Of a DNA stretch of 12,780 nucleotides, positions 1 to 6,769 are shown in pieces. Below the pieces are notes generated by a model. The model searched no databases and was not told the origin of the DNA. It saw nothing but the letters and a program-made list of their open reading frames with translations. The DNA comes from CAYLGY01 sp964383325 (lineage in GTDB: Bacteria > Pseudomonadota > Alphaproteobacteria > Rhizobiales > Rhizobiaceae). Position 1 is the first letter of the stretch; every line of letters starts with the position of its first letter. The stretch is from the NCBI GenBank assembly GCA_964383325.1, contig CAYLGY010000075.1, positions 1 to 12,780 on the forward strand, written 5' to 3'. The translations under genes and the position numbers were made by a program.

Positions 1-2425
1 CGCCGAGCATGATGGGCAGAACGAAGGTCGCAATGACTTCGCCACCGTAGAAATACAGCGCAAGCAGCGCCAGCAGGGTCGTCAGGCTGGTCAGCACAGT
101 GCGCGACAGCGTCTGGTTCAACGACAGGTCGATCAGTTCCTCGATGCGCATGCGCTTGTAACGGCGCAGATTTTCCCGGATGCGGTCATAGATGACGATG
201 GTATCGTTGATCGAATAGCCGACCACGGTGAGAATCGCCGCAATCGCACTCAGATTCATCTCCAGGCCGAAGAGCAGGAAGACGCCGACAATCATGATGA
301 CGTCATGGGCGGAGGACACGATGGCGCCAACGCCGAACTGCCATTCAAAGCGCAGCCAGATATAGATCAGCATGCCGACCATGGACAAAAGGACGCCGAT
401 CGTGCCGCTCCATGCAAGTTCGCTGGAAACCGTCGGGCCAACCACTTCCACCCGGCGGAACTCGTAATCATTCTCCAGCGCGCCCCGGACCTTGAGCAGC
501 GCCTCCTGTTCAGCCGAGTCCCCCTGCTGGGTCTGCAGGCGGATCATCAGCTCGCCGCCATCGCCAAAGGCCTGGACCTGCACCTCGCCGAGATCGAGGT
601 CAGACAGCAGGCTCCGCACCTGGCTAGCATCGCCAATCCCGTCGCGGGCCTGCACCTCGATCATCGACCCGCCCTTGAAATCGATCCCGTAATTGAAATC
701 GCGCACGAAGAAGAGGCCCGTCGTGGCGACCGTGGCGGCGATGGTGAGGGCAAAGAAGACGCGGCGCCACTTCATGAACGGGATTTTCGGCTCCAGCGGG
801 AGGTAGTGAACGAGTCCGGCGGGCAGCTGCTTCGGCCGGAAACTGCGCAGCCACCAGGCCGCGATCAGCCAGCGCGTCAGCGTATAGGCAGTGAATACCG
901 TAGTAACGAGACCAATGCCGAGGGTCACGGCAAAGCCACGGACGGGGCCGGTTCCTACATAGAAGAGGATCGCGGCGACAATCATCGTCGTCACGTTCGC
1001 ATCGACAATGGTCGAAAGCGCTCGCTGGAATCCCTGGTCGAAAGCCTGGATCATCGATCGGCCACGCGCCACCTCCTCGCGCACGCGCTCGAAGATGATC
1101 ACGTTGGAATCGACCGCCATGCCGACGGTCAGCACGATCCCGGCTATGCCCGGCAAGGTCAGCGTCGCACCGAGCGCTGTCAGAATGGCAAGCAGAAGGA
1201 CGATATTGACGACCAGCGCCACATTGGCGACGATGCCGAGCCAGCCATAGATGACAAACATCGAGCCGGCCACGAGTATGCTGCCGACAATCGCCGCCAT
1301 CAGCCCGGCATCGATCGAATCCTGCCCGAGGCTCGGACCGACCGTCCGTTCCTCGATGATGGTCAGGTCGGCAGGCAGGGCGCCGGCACGCAGCAAGACC
1401 GCGAGATCATTGGCGCTCTGCACGGTGAAATTGCCGGAAATCTGGCCTGAGCCACCGAGAATCGGCTCATTGATGCGCGGTGCCGAAATCACCTGGTCGT
1501 CGAGAATGATGGCGAACAGCCGGCCAACTCCCTGCTGGGTCGCCTGACCGAATCGCGTCGCCCCCTGCCCGTCGAAGCGGAATGAGACCACCGGCTCGCT
1601 GGTGCGCTGATCGAAGGTCGCCTGCGCATCGACGAGGTTTTCGCCGGAGACGATGACGCGATTCTCGATGATGTAGGGAACCGGCGGCTCGTCGATCGAA
1701 TACATCACGGTGGTGCCCGCCGGCGGGCGGCCCTGCAGCGCTTCCTCGACCGGCATGGACTGGTCGACCATCTGGAAGGTCAGCTTCGCGGTCTGGCCGA
1801 GAATGTCCTTCAATCGCTGCGGATCGTCGAGCCCGGGAACCTGCACCAGGATCCGGTCAGCCCCCTGGCGCTGGATGATCGGCTCGGTCGTGCCCAGCTC
1901 GTTGACGCGCCGGTTGACGACCTCCACCGACTGGCTGACCGCTGTGCTGATGCGATACTGGATGCCCTCTTCGGTCAGCTGGAAGCGCAGGAGGCCGGGT
2001 TCCGGCTCCGCCATCGCCAACTCCACCACCGTGCCGGCGCCGAAAAGACCGGAGGAAACGGGCTGCGTCAGAAGGGCTAGGGCCGATCTGGCCGCCTCGT
2101 ACTGCTCGGCGTCGCGGATGCGCACCTGGACTGAGTTGCCCGAATCGCTGAGCCCGGTATAGCCGATGCGCGCATCACGCAGGCTGGCGCGGATTTCGTC
2201 GCGTACCGATTCGAGCCGGTCCGATATCAGGTCATCGCGGTCGATCTGCAGGAGGATATGCGACCCGCCCTGCAGGTCGAGGCCAAGCGTCAGCTGCTGT
2301 TTCGGCAGCCAGTTCGGCAGGGATGCGAGCGTGGACTGTGACAGGAGGTTGGGCGCAGCGACCAGCACGGCCACCAGGACCACCGCCCAGATCGAAATTG
2401 TCTTCCAGCGTGAAAAGTGAAGCAT
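1..2425 (-). CDS. secDF: Fused protein translocase subunit SecDF (C-terminus cut by window edge)
   Basis: Proton-driven accessory of the Sec translocon in the inner membrane, which helps pull exported proteins out on the periplasmic side. The minus strand reads open for 808 codons from ATG at 2425 to the window edge. The SecD half has an N-terminal membrane segment (about 11-25), the GLDLQGG motif (48-54), a large periplasmic P1 region and the membrane motif GMAVDSN with Asp439. The SecF half follows without a stop or restart: its first membrane segment begins near residue 551, then DFNYGIDFKGG (576-585) and GYSINDTIVIYDRIREN (736-752, Asp741). Many bacteria, such as E. coli, encode SecD and SecF separately; single-chain SecDF is known in Rhizobiales and some Gram-positives. 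Family length suggests about 30 residues are missing beyond the edge. It lies 76 bases downstream of yajC, so one transcript is likely. A possible small hairpin (CGGAGC 2458-2463, GCTCCG 2474-2479) lies between them. Longer ORFs on the other strand here are shadows. Confidence 0.96.
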   Translation of the reverse strand, partial: MLHFSRWKTISIWAVVLVAVLVAAPNLLSQSTLASLPNWLPKQQLTLGLDLQGGSHILLQIDRDDLISDRLESVRDEIRASLRDARIGYTGLSDSGNSVQVRIRDAEQYEAARSALALLTQPVSSGLFGAGTVVELAMAEPEPGLLRFQLTEEGIQYRISTAVSQSVEVVNRRVNELGTTEPIIQRQGADRILVQVPGLDDPQRLKDILGQTAKLTFQMVDQSMPVEEALQGRPPAGTTVMYSIDEPPVPYIIENRVIVSGENLVDAQATFDQRTSEPVVSFRFDGQGATRFGQATQQGVGRLFAIILDDQVISAPRINEPILGGSGQISGNFTVQSANDLAVLLRAGALPADLTIIEERTVGPSLGQDSIDAGLMAAIVGSILVAGSMFVIYGWLGIVANVALVVNIVLLLAILTALGATLTLPGIAGIVLTVGMAVDSNVIIFERVREEVARGRSMIQAFDQGFQRALSTIVDANVTTMIVAAILFYVGTGPVRGFAVTLGIGLVTTVFTAYTLTRWLIAAWWLRSFRPKQLPAGLVHYLPLEPKIPFMKWRRVFFALTIAATVATTGLFFVRDFNYGIDFKGGSMIEVQARDGIGDASQVRSLLSDLDLGEVQVQAFGDGGELMIRLQTQQGDSAEQEALLKVRGALENDYEFRRVEVVGPTVSSELAWSGTIGVLLSMVGMLIYIWLRFEWQFGVGAIVSSAHDVIMIVGVFLLFGLEMNLSAIAAILTVVGYSINDTIVIYDRIRENLRRYKRMRIEELIDLSLNQTLSRTVLTSLTTLLALLALYFYGGEVIATFVLPIMLG

Positions 2426-2501
2426 TTGTCGGTCCGCTCGCACGAGTTGGGCATGGCCGGAGCCGTCAAGGCCGCTCCGCTATTCCACCCGGCAATTGCG
2501 C

Positions 2502-2855
2502 CTATTTCTTGTTTTTCTCGAGCGCGTTCTGATTGGCGATCGGTTCACCCTTGACGCGTACATCGGCCAGCGTGGCGCGCAGTGCCGTGACCTTGAGGCC
2601 GCCGCCGAGATCGATTTCCAGTTCCTGGTCGCTGATGACCTTCGTCACCTTGCCGACCAGCCCACCGCCCGTCACGACCGTATCGCCGCGCCGGACCGCA
2701 TCCAGCATTTCCGCCCGCTTCTTCGCCGCCGTGCGTTGCGGACGAATGATCAGGAAGTACATGACCACGAAGATCAGGATGAACGGAAGGAGGCTCATCA
2801 GGATATCTGGGCCACCGCCAACGGCCGCTTGCGCATATGCCGGAGTTACGAGCAT
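2502..2855 (-). CDS. yajC: Preprotein translocase subunit YajC
   Basis: Small single-pass inner-membrane protein that forms a subcomplex with SecD and SecF at the Sec translocon. The 117-residue product begins MLVTPAYAQ, as alphaproteobacterial YajC proteins often do. A strong membrane segment follows (about 19-38, ILMSLLPFILIFVVMYFLII), then the family mark RPQ, a basic stretch (KKRAEML) and the small cytoplasmic domain with RRGDTVVTGGGLVGKV. The start is set by AGGAGA at 2861-2866, five bases upstream of the ATG; the frame stays open upstream, but that part has no RBS and does not resemble YajC. The stop is TAG and secDF follows after 76 bases. A sigma70-like promoter lies about 60-85 bases upstream. 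The pairing with secDF and the length leave little doubt. Confidence 0.96.
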   Translation of the reverse strand: MLVTPAYAQAAVGGGPDILMSLLPFILIFVVMYFLIIRPQRTAAKKRAEMLDAVRRGDTVVTGGGLVGKVTKVISDQELEIDLGGGLKVTALRATLADVRVKGEPIANQNALEKNKK

Positions 2856-2860
2856 GAATT

Positions 2861-2866
2861 TCTCCT
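2861..2866 (-). promoter_or_regulatory. Ribosome binding site of yajC
   Basis: On the minus strand AGGAGA stands five bases before the ATG at 2855. This decides the yajC start against longer in-frame candidates that would begin as far upstream as 3044. Confidence 0.85.
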
Positions 2867-2912
2867 GAAAATGCCGCACGCCGGAGCCGGGTGCCGCCTG
2901 AAAGCTTGCCGG

Positions 2913-2940
2913 AATATAGTCGCTCGCCCGTTCAATGCAA
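2913..2940 (-). promoter_or_regulatory. Putative sigma70-type promoter of yajC-secDF
   Basis: On the minus strand TTGCAT (2940-2935) and TATATT (2918-2913) are separated by 16 bases, close to the housekeeping -35/-10 pattern. Transcription would start near 2906, giving a leader of about 50 bases before yajC. This is the best promoter-like pair in the 213-base region 2856-3068 between yajC and the divergent DUF815 gene. No equally good plus-strand promoter was seen there. The region also holds an inverted repeat CCGGCA (2982-2987) / TGCCGG (2997-3002). Confidence 0.55.
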
Positions 2941-3068
2941 CCGCCGCGACGTGCAAAACGCAGCCCGCCTGGCAATGCGCACCGGCAGTGCCGACTTGCC
3001 GGCCCGGGGCTTTGCGTGCAAACAGGGGCCAAAATTCGATCCAACTCCTTCGAACGGACAGGAAGCGC

Positions 3069-3944
3069 ATGATCCCCAGTGAACTTGCCGAGCGAATCAG
3101 CCGCGATCTCGCCCGCCTCGCCGATGCCCTTGAACGCCTGGCGCCGCCCCGGCCTGCTCTCCCCGACCTCAACGCCGCCGATTGCTTCGTCTGGGACGCC
3201 GAGGCCCTGACACTTGCCCCGGTTACCCGGGTCAACCGCATCGAGCTCGATCTAATTCGCGGCATTGACCGGGTTCGCGACATCCTGCTCGAGAATACGC
3301 GCCGCTTCGCCGCGGGCCTGCCGGCCAACAACGCCCTGCTGTGGGGCGCGCGCGGCATGGGCAAGTCATCCCTGGTCAAGGCTGCCCATGCACAAGTGGC
3401 GAGCGAGGAGGCGGGGCGCGGCCTCAAACTGGTCGAGATCCACCGCGAGGATATTGCCACCCTGCCCGCGCTGATGGCGCTGATGCGCGGTTCTGCCTGC
3501 CGCTTTATCCTGTTCTGCGACGACCTTTCCTTCGACCATGACGATGCGTCCTACAAGTCGCTGAAGGCGGCGCTGGAGGGCGGCGTCGAGGGACGGCCCG
3601 GCAATATCGTCTTCTACGCGACATCGAACCGGCGCCATCTCCTGCCGCGCGACATGATCGAGAACGAGCGCTCGACTGCGATCAACCCGTCAGAGGCGGT
3701 CGAGGAGAAGGTTTCGCTCTCCGACCGTTTCGGACTCTGGCTCGGCTTCCACAAATGCTCGCAGGAGGAATATCTGGAGATGGTCGACAGCTATGCCGAA
3801 CACTACGGACTCGCACTGGCGCGGGATGTACTGCATGCGCAAGCGCTGGAATGGGCGACCACCCGGGGGGCGCGATCCGGCAGGGTCGCCTTCCAGTTCA
3901 TCCAGGATGTCGCCGGCAGGGAGGGCCGGAAACTGGCCGGGTGA
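3069..3944 (+). CDS. DUF815-family AAA-type ATPase
   Basis: A predicted cytoplasmic P-loop ATPase of the DUF815 family (PF05673), whose cellular role is not established. The 291-residue product has a Walker A GARGMGKSS (93-101), a Walker B hydrophobic strand ending in acidic residues FILFCDDLSF (146-155), a sensor-like segment VFYATSNRRHLLPR (181-194), and the C-terminal block SDRFGLWLGF (218-227) typical of this family. Length is close to that usual for DUF815. The start ATG at 3069 follows GGACAGGAAG, a usable ribosome binding site, and the protein begins MIPSELAERIS; the frame is open further upstream, but that part overlaps yajC antisense and is not protein-like. The gene diverges from yajC-secDF and converges, 15 bases apart, on the LysM-LytM gene. 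I recall DUF815 genes beside yajC in other alphaproteobacteria, which hints at a link with the envelope or Sec export, but this is inference. Confidence 0.9.
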   Translation: MIPSELAERISRDLARLADALERLAPPRPALPDLNAADCFVWDAEALTLAPVTRVNRIELDLIRGIDRVRDILLENTRRFAAGLPANNALLWGARGMGKSSLVKAAHAQVASEEAGRGLKLVEIHREDIATLPALMALMRGSACRFILFCDDLSFDHDDASYKSLKAALEGGVEGRPGNIVFYATSNRRHLLPRDMIENERSTAINPSEAVEEKVSLSDRFGLWLGFHKCSQEEYLEMVDSYAEHYGLALARDVLHAQALEWATTRGARSGRVAFQFIQDVAGREGRKLAG

Positions 3945-3959
3945 GCAAGTCCGGCAGGC

Positions 3960-5408
3960 CTATTGCAGATAGGTCAGCGGGTCCTTGGGCACGGAATTGT
4001 CGCGGACCTCGAAATGCAGCTTCGGCTGCTCGGTCGCGCCCGTCATGCCGGAAATGGCGATCTCGTCGCCGCGACGGACGACATCGCCACGGGAGACCTT
4101 CAGCTTGTCGGCGTGGCCGTAGACCGTGACCAGGCCGTTCTCGTGGCGCAACAACACCGTATTGCCGAAATCCTTCAGGCTGTCGCCCGCATAGATGACG
4201 ACGCCATTCTCGGCCGCCCGGATCGGCGTCCCGGCGGGAACCGAAATATCGACGCCATCATTTCGCCGCCCGCCAACAGTCTTGCCGAATTCGCTGATGA
4301 TGCGACCCCGCGCCGGCCAGCGCATCTTCCCGACGCCGGTTGCATCCGGAACCTCGGCGCTGGCCTCGGTGACGATGCCGTCGGACTTGCGCGCCGGCGG
4401 CGTATATTGCGGCAAGTCCTGCGAAGCAGTTGCAGCCGCGGTACGAGTCGCCGGCTGGGCGGCTGGCTGGGCGGCCGGCTGGGCGGCCGCAACGGCCTGC
4501 GCAGGCGCAGGCGCGGCGCCGGGCAATGTCAGGACCTGCCCGACCCGGATCATGCCGCTGCTCAGCCCGTTGGCCTTCTTCAGGGCTTCGGTCGTGACAC
4601 CGTGCCGCCTCGCAATGGCGTGCAGCGTATCGCCAGCGGCCACCTTGTAGGTCGAGGCCCCGTCGGCCGTCCGGCTGCCCGGCTCGCCGGTAGTCGTGGC
4701 CTCGGCGGATGTCGCCTCGCGCGGCTTCGGCGTCGAAGGCAGGACGGCCTCGCGCGCCGGTGTGGGCGCCGATGCAGGTGCTGGCCGGGGCGGCTGCGAG
4801 ACTGCGTCCGCGCGGGCGATCTGCTGCGATGCGCCTGGGGAAGCGGGAATGATGAGGGTCATGCCCGCCTGGACATGGTTGCCATCGGCAAGATTGTTGG
4901 CGCGTAGGATGTCCGCTGTGGACACGCCGAAACGGCGCGACAGCGCGGAAATGGTTTCGCCGGGCCGCAGGGTGATCTGCGTGCCGCCCGCGGCAGGCCG
5001 GGTCCCGCCCGCGCTTGCCAGGGCAGGAGCCGGAGCAGGCGCCGGATCGATCATGGGCTGCGTCACCGGGGCGAGCGCTGCGACCGCCGCGCCGGACGAG
5101 GTCGGGGCGGAGGCGACCGGCGCCAGGGCGCTGCGGCTGACGCTTCCCCCGGTGAGGTCCACGGGATGCGCCGGACCGGGCGCGGCCTGCGCGCTCTGAC
5201 CGACATCGCCCGGATAGGGCTGGCTGGATGCGCCGATGATCTCGCGTTGATTCGAGGTTGCCCCCGTAACCAGTTCGAGGTCCGAGAACCGGTAGACGTC
5301 GGCGCTGCATCCGGCCGCGACCGAACCCAGGAGGATCAGGACCATGCCGCGCAACACGCCGCGCGCCCTGTTGTCATCATCGCTCAAACGCATCGCAAAC
5401 ACCCGCAT
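3960..5408 (-). CDS. LysM-LytM (degenerate M23) lipoprotein, DipM/NlpD-like amidase activator
   Basis: Probably an envelope lipoprotein that binds peptidoglycan and activates cell-separation amidases. From ATG 5408 the product is 482 residues. It has a short basic N-terminus, a hydrophobic stretch ending VAAGC (Cys34, probable lipidation site), a Pro/Ala-rich linker, LysM 1 (about 144-188), a second linker, LysM 2 (about 254-296), a QPAA-repeat linker, and a C-terminal LytM/M23 domain (about 363-480). In active M23 enzymes the zinc site is HxxxD plus HxH. Here the first His is Asn383 (NDGVD; Asp387 kept) and the first His of HxH is Lys463 (KLHFE; His465 kept); His432 of YGH is kept. Loss of these residues is the pattern of NlpD, EnvC and DipM. 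The start is uncertain: ATG 5408 has GGAG three bases upstream, TTG 5417 is also in frame, and ATG 5393 is possible. It converges with the DUF815 gene. Confidence 0.9.
   Translation of the reverse strand: MRVFAMRLSDDDNRARGVLRGMVLILLGSVAAGCSADVYRFSDLELVTGATSNQREIIGASSQPYPGDVGQSAQAAPGPAHPVDLTGGSVSRSALAPVASAPTSSGAAVAALAPVTQPMIDPAPAPAPALASAGGTRPAAGGTQITLRPGETISALSRRFGVSTADILRANNLADGNHVQAGMTLIIPASPGASQQIARADAVSQPPRPAPASAPTPAREAVLPSTPKPREATSAEATTTGEPGSRTADGASTYKVAAGDTLHAIARRHGVTTEALKKANGLSSGMIRVGQVLTLPGAAPAPAQAVAAAQPAAQPAAQPATRTAAATASQDLPQYTPPARKSDGIVTEASAEVPDATGVGKMRWPARGRIISEFGKTVGGRRNDGVDISVPAGTPIRAAENGVVIYAGDSLKDFGNTVLLRHENGLVTVYGHADKLKVSRGDVVRRGDEIAISGMTGATEQPKLHFEVRDNSVPKDPLTYLQ
4450..4485 (-). 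repeat. Three 12-base tandem repeats within the LysM-LytM gene
   Basis: Three consecutive 12-base units, GCCGGCTGGGCG on the plus strand with one changed base in the middle copy, encode the repeated tetrapeptide QPAA in the linker between LysM 2 and the LytM domain. Such in-frame repeats can vary in number between strains and would change only linker length. Confidence 0.8.
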
Positions 5409-5430
5409 CTTCTCCAACTCGCTACGGGGG

Positions 5431-5464
5431 AATTAAAGCGTGTTAATGTTACCGGCGGGTTAAG
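5431..5464. promoter_or_regulatory. Cluster of three TTAA sites upstream of the LysM-LytM gene
   Basis: TTAA occurs at 5433-5436, 5443-5446 and 5460-5463. The first two are six bases apart, near the CtrA consensus TTAA-N7-TTAA but one base short. On the minus strand the third reads TTAACC, like a CtrA half site. The cluster lies 25 to 55 bases upstream of the LysM-LytM start, where a promoter would sit. Binding is only a possibility. Confidence 0.25.
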
Positions 5465-5548
5465 GTTCAGCCGGAATGACGAAACTCCTGTCGCAAGCGC
5501 GTGAGGCAGCATCGATCAGGCGCGGCGCCACCTCGCGCATTGTCCAGC

Positions 5549-5577
5549 TTGACCTTGGTCACCGCCTCACGCAAACT
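5549..5577 (+). promoter_or_regulatory. Weak promoter candidate with a palindrome before the secreted protein/RNase T2 pair
   Basis: TTGACC (5549-5554) and CAAACT (5572-5577) are 17 bases apart, about 33 bases before the ATG at 5611. The -35 is good and the -10 poor. The -35 overlaps a perfect palindrome TGACCTTGGTCA (5550-5561), which could be an operator. Apart from this and the TTAA cluster, the divergent region 5409-5610 shows nothing recognisable. Confidence 0.3.
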
Positions 5578-5610
5578 GTCGGCAGTTCGCCCTCTTGCAC
5601 GGATCGCGCC

Positions 5611-6054
5611 ATGAAGCTTCGCCACCTCGCCGCAGCCGCCCTGGCCGCTGCCCTGTTGCCGGTACCGGTTTCGCCGGCCTGGTCCGCGGACATCATCGTG
5701 CACGGGAGCCAGCCGCTGCAGGCGGATACGCCCTGCGCCGACGCCCGGGTGCTGAAGCGCATCTCGCAGCGATTCGATCATCAGGTGCGCAATGTGCCCG
5801 GCCTTCCACCCGTCGCCATCCTGTCTTTCCACGAGATTCGCCAGCACCGCTTCCTGCCCGCGCATGAGGACAGCCCGATCGCCCGGCTGTACTGCAATGC
5901 CACCGTCGCCCTCTCCGACGGCCACAGCCGCAAGGCCTGGTACCTGGTTGAATATGGCCAGGGATTTGCCGGCATCGGCGACAATGTCGAATTCTGCGTT
6001 GCCGGTTTCGACCGCTGGAATGTCTACGATTCCGGCTGCCGCATCCTGCGGTGA
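5611..6054 (+). CDS. Conserved hypothetical secreted protein with four cysteines
   Basis: A 147-residue protein of unknown function, predicted to be periplasmic. It starts MKLRHLAAAAL, an Ala/Leu-rich signal peptide ending in PAWSA before DIIVHG (cleavage near residue 26). The mature part has four cysteines, in DTPCAD, LYCNAT, EFCVAG and DSGCRI, which could form two disulfides, and a conserved-looking core with LSDGHSRKAWYLVEYGQGF and GDNVEFCVAGFDRW. I recall similar proteins beside RNase T2 genes in other Rhizobiales but know no named domain. The frame extends upstream to 5476, but only the ATG at 5611 gives a signal peptide at the N-terminus. Its stop overlaps the RNase T2 start by four bases (GTGA), so the two genes are translationally coupled and probably work in the same compartment. 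Confidence 0.8.
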   Translation: MKLRHLAAAALAAALLPVPVSPAWSADIIVHGSQPLQADTPCADARVLKRISQRFDHQVRNVPGLPPVAILSFHEIRQHRFLPAHEDSPIARLYCNATVALSDGHSRKAWYLVEYGQGFAGIGDNVEFCVAGFDRWNVYDSGCRILR

Positions 6055-6695
6055 ACCGCCTCCTGCTGCTTCTCTTCGTCCTCCTCGCCGGATGCAAGGA
6101 GGGCGAAGCCGAACGCAATTCGAATGCCTTCGACTTCTATGTCTTCGCGCTGACCTGGTCCGCGAGCTATTGCGAGGCCGAGGGTGAATCCGCCAACCGG
6201 CAACAATGCGGCGCGGGCGGGCCGTCGGGTTTCATCGTTCACGGCCTATGGCCGCAATTCGAACAGGGCTATCCCGAATATTGCGCGACCGGGAAGGAAG
6301 AGCGCTTCTCTCGCCATGAGCTGGGGCAATTGCGCGATCTCTTCCCTTCGAACGGACTGATCCGCCATCAATGGCGCAAGCACGGTTCCTGTACGGGCCT
6401 GTCACGCCAGCAATATTTCTCGACCGTTCGCGCGGCGCGGCAGCGCGTCCGCGTTCCGGAGATCTTCGAGCAGGCCGAAAGCCGGACGATCTCGCCCTCC
6501 AGGGTCGAAGCGGAATTCCGTCAGGCCAATCCCGGCCTGTCGGCAGATGCCATTGCGGTCACATGTCAGCAGGGCCTGGTGCGGGATGTGCGCATCTGCC
6601 TGACGAAAGATCTGGAGTTCCGCTCCTGCGCGGAAGTCGATCGCCGCGCCTGCCGGTTTGACCGGATCCGTATGCCGGGACCGAACAGGCCCTGA
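6051..6695 (+). CDS. Ribonuclease T2 family lipoprotein (active-site Glu replaced by Gln)
   Basis: RNase T2 enzymes cleave single-stranded RNA through 2',3'-cyclic phosphates outside the cytoplasm. The 214-residue product starts with GTG overlapping the previous stop. Residues 1-15 form a lipoprotein signal with a clean lipobox LLAGC (Cys15), so the protein is probably membrane-anchored rather than free in the periplasm. CAS I is FIVHGLWPQ (61-69, catalytic His64); CAS II is HQWRKHGSC (106-114, catalytic His111). In most family members CAS II reads HEWxKHG, so the catalytic-site Glu is Gln107 here (codon CAA). Eight further cysteines (41, 53, 78, 114, 172, 183, 193, 201) fit four disulfides. 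The gene follows the secreted four-Cys protein and ends eight bases before a strong hairpin. Family assignment is firm; full activity is not assured. Confidence 0.92.
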   Translation: MNRLLLLLFVLLAGCKEGEAERNSNAFDFYVFALTWSASYCEAEGESANRQQCGAGGPSGFIVHGLWPQFEQGYPEYCATGKEERFSRHELGQLRDLFPSNGLIRHQWRKHGSCTGLSRQQYFSTVRAARQRVRVPEIFEQAESRTISPSRVEAEFRQANPGLSADAIAVTCQQGLVRDVRICLTKDLEFRSCAEVDRRACRFDRIRMPGPNRP

Positions 6696-6703
6696 AACGA
6701 GAA

Positions 6704-6727
6704 CAGGCCGGACTCTCGTCCGGCCTG
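6704..6727 (+). terminator. Hairpin after the RNase T2 gene
   Basis: CAGGCCGGA (6704-6712) and TCCGGCCTG (6719-6727) form a perfect nine-base-pair stem with a six-base loop, starting eight bases after the RNase T2 stop. It is followed by only CTT rather than a long T run, so termination may be partial or the hairpin may mainly protect the 3' end. Confidence 0.65.
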
Positions 6728-6744
6728 CTTGAGCATGTACTCTT

Positions 6745-6769
6745 CCGGAAAGCGGTATCCGCTTCCCGG
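6745..6769 (-). terminator. Hairpin after the outer membrane protein gene (shared palindrome, copy 1)
   Basis: The arms 6745-6755 and 6759-6769 pair over 11 positions around a three-base loop; read on the minus strand the single imperfect position is a G-U pair. It begins nine bases after the omp stop. Outer arms CTTGAG (6728-6733) and CTCAAG (6770-6775) can close around it. No T run follows. The sequence is 21/25 identical to the palindrome at 11108-11132. Confidence 0.6.

Noticed and set aside
305..1450. 381-codon plus-strand ORF opposite secDF
   Set aside because: It is antisense to the continuous 808-codon SecDF frame. Its product is rich in His, Arg, Asp and Gly with no domain, as expected for the complement of a GC-rich gene.
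2496..3068. Upstream extension of the DUF815 frame by 191 codons
   Set aside because: It runs antisense through yajC and its promoter, is Cys/Arg-rich and lacks family similarity; ATG 3069 has a ribosome binding site and gives the usual length.
4258..5310. 350-codon ORF in another minus-strand frame of the LysM-LytM gene
   Set aside because: The overlapping frame encodes the lipobox, two LysM domains and the LytM domain; this one is Arg/Gly/Pro-rich shadow sequence.
5476..5610. Longer N-terminus for the secreted four-Cys protein
   Set aside because: It would bury a good signal peptide 45 residues inside the protein; the extension has no protein-like features.
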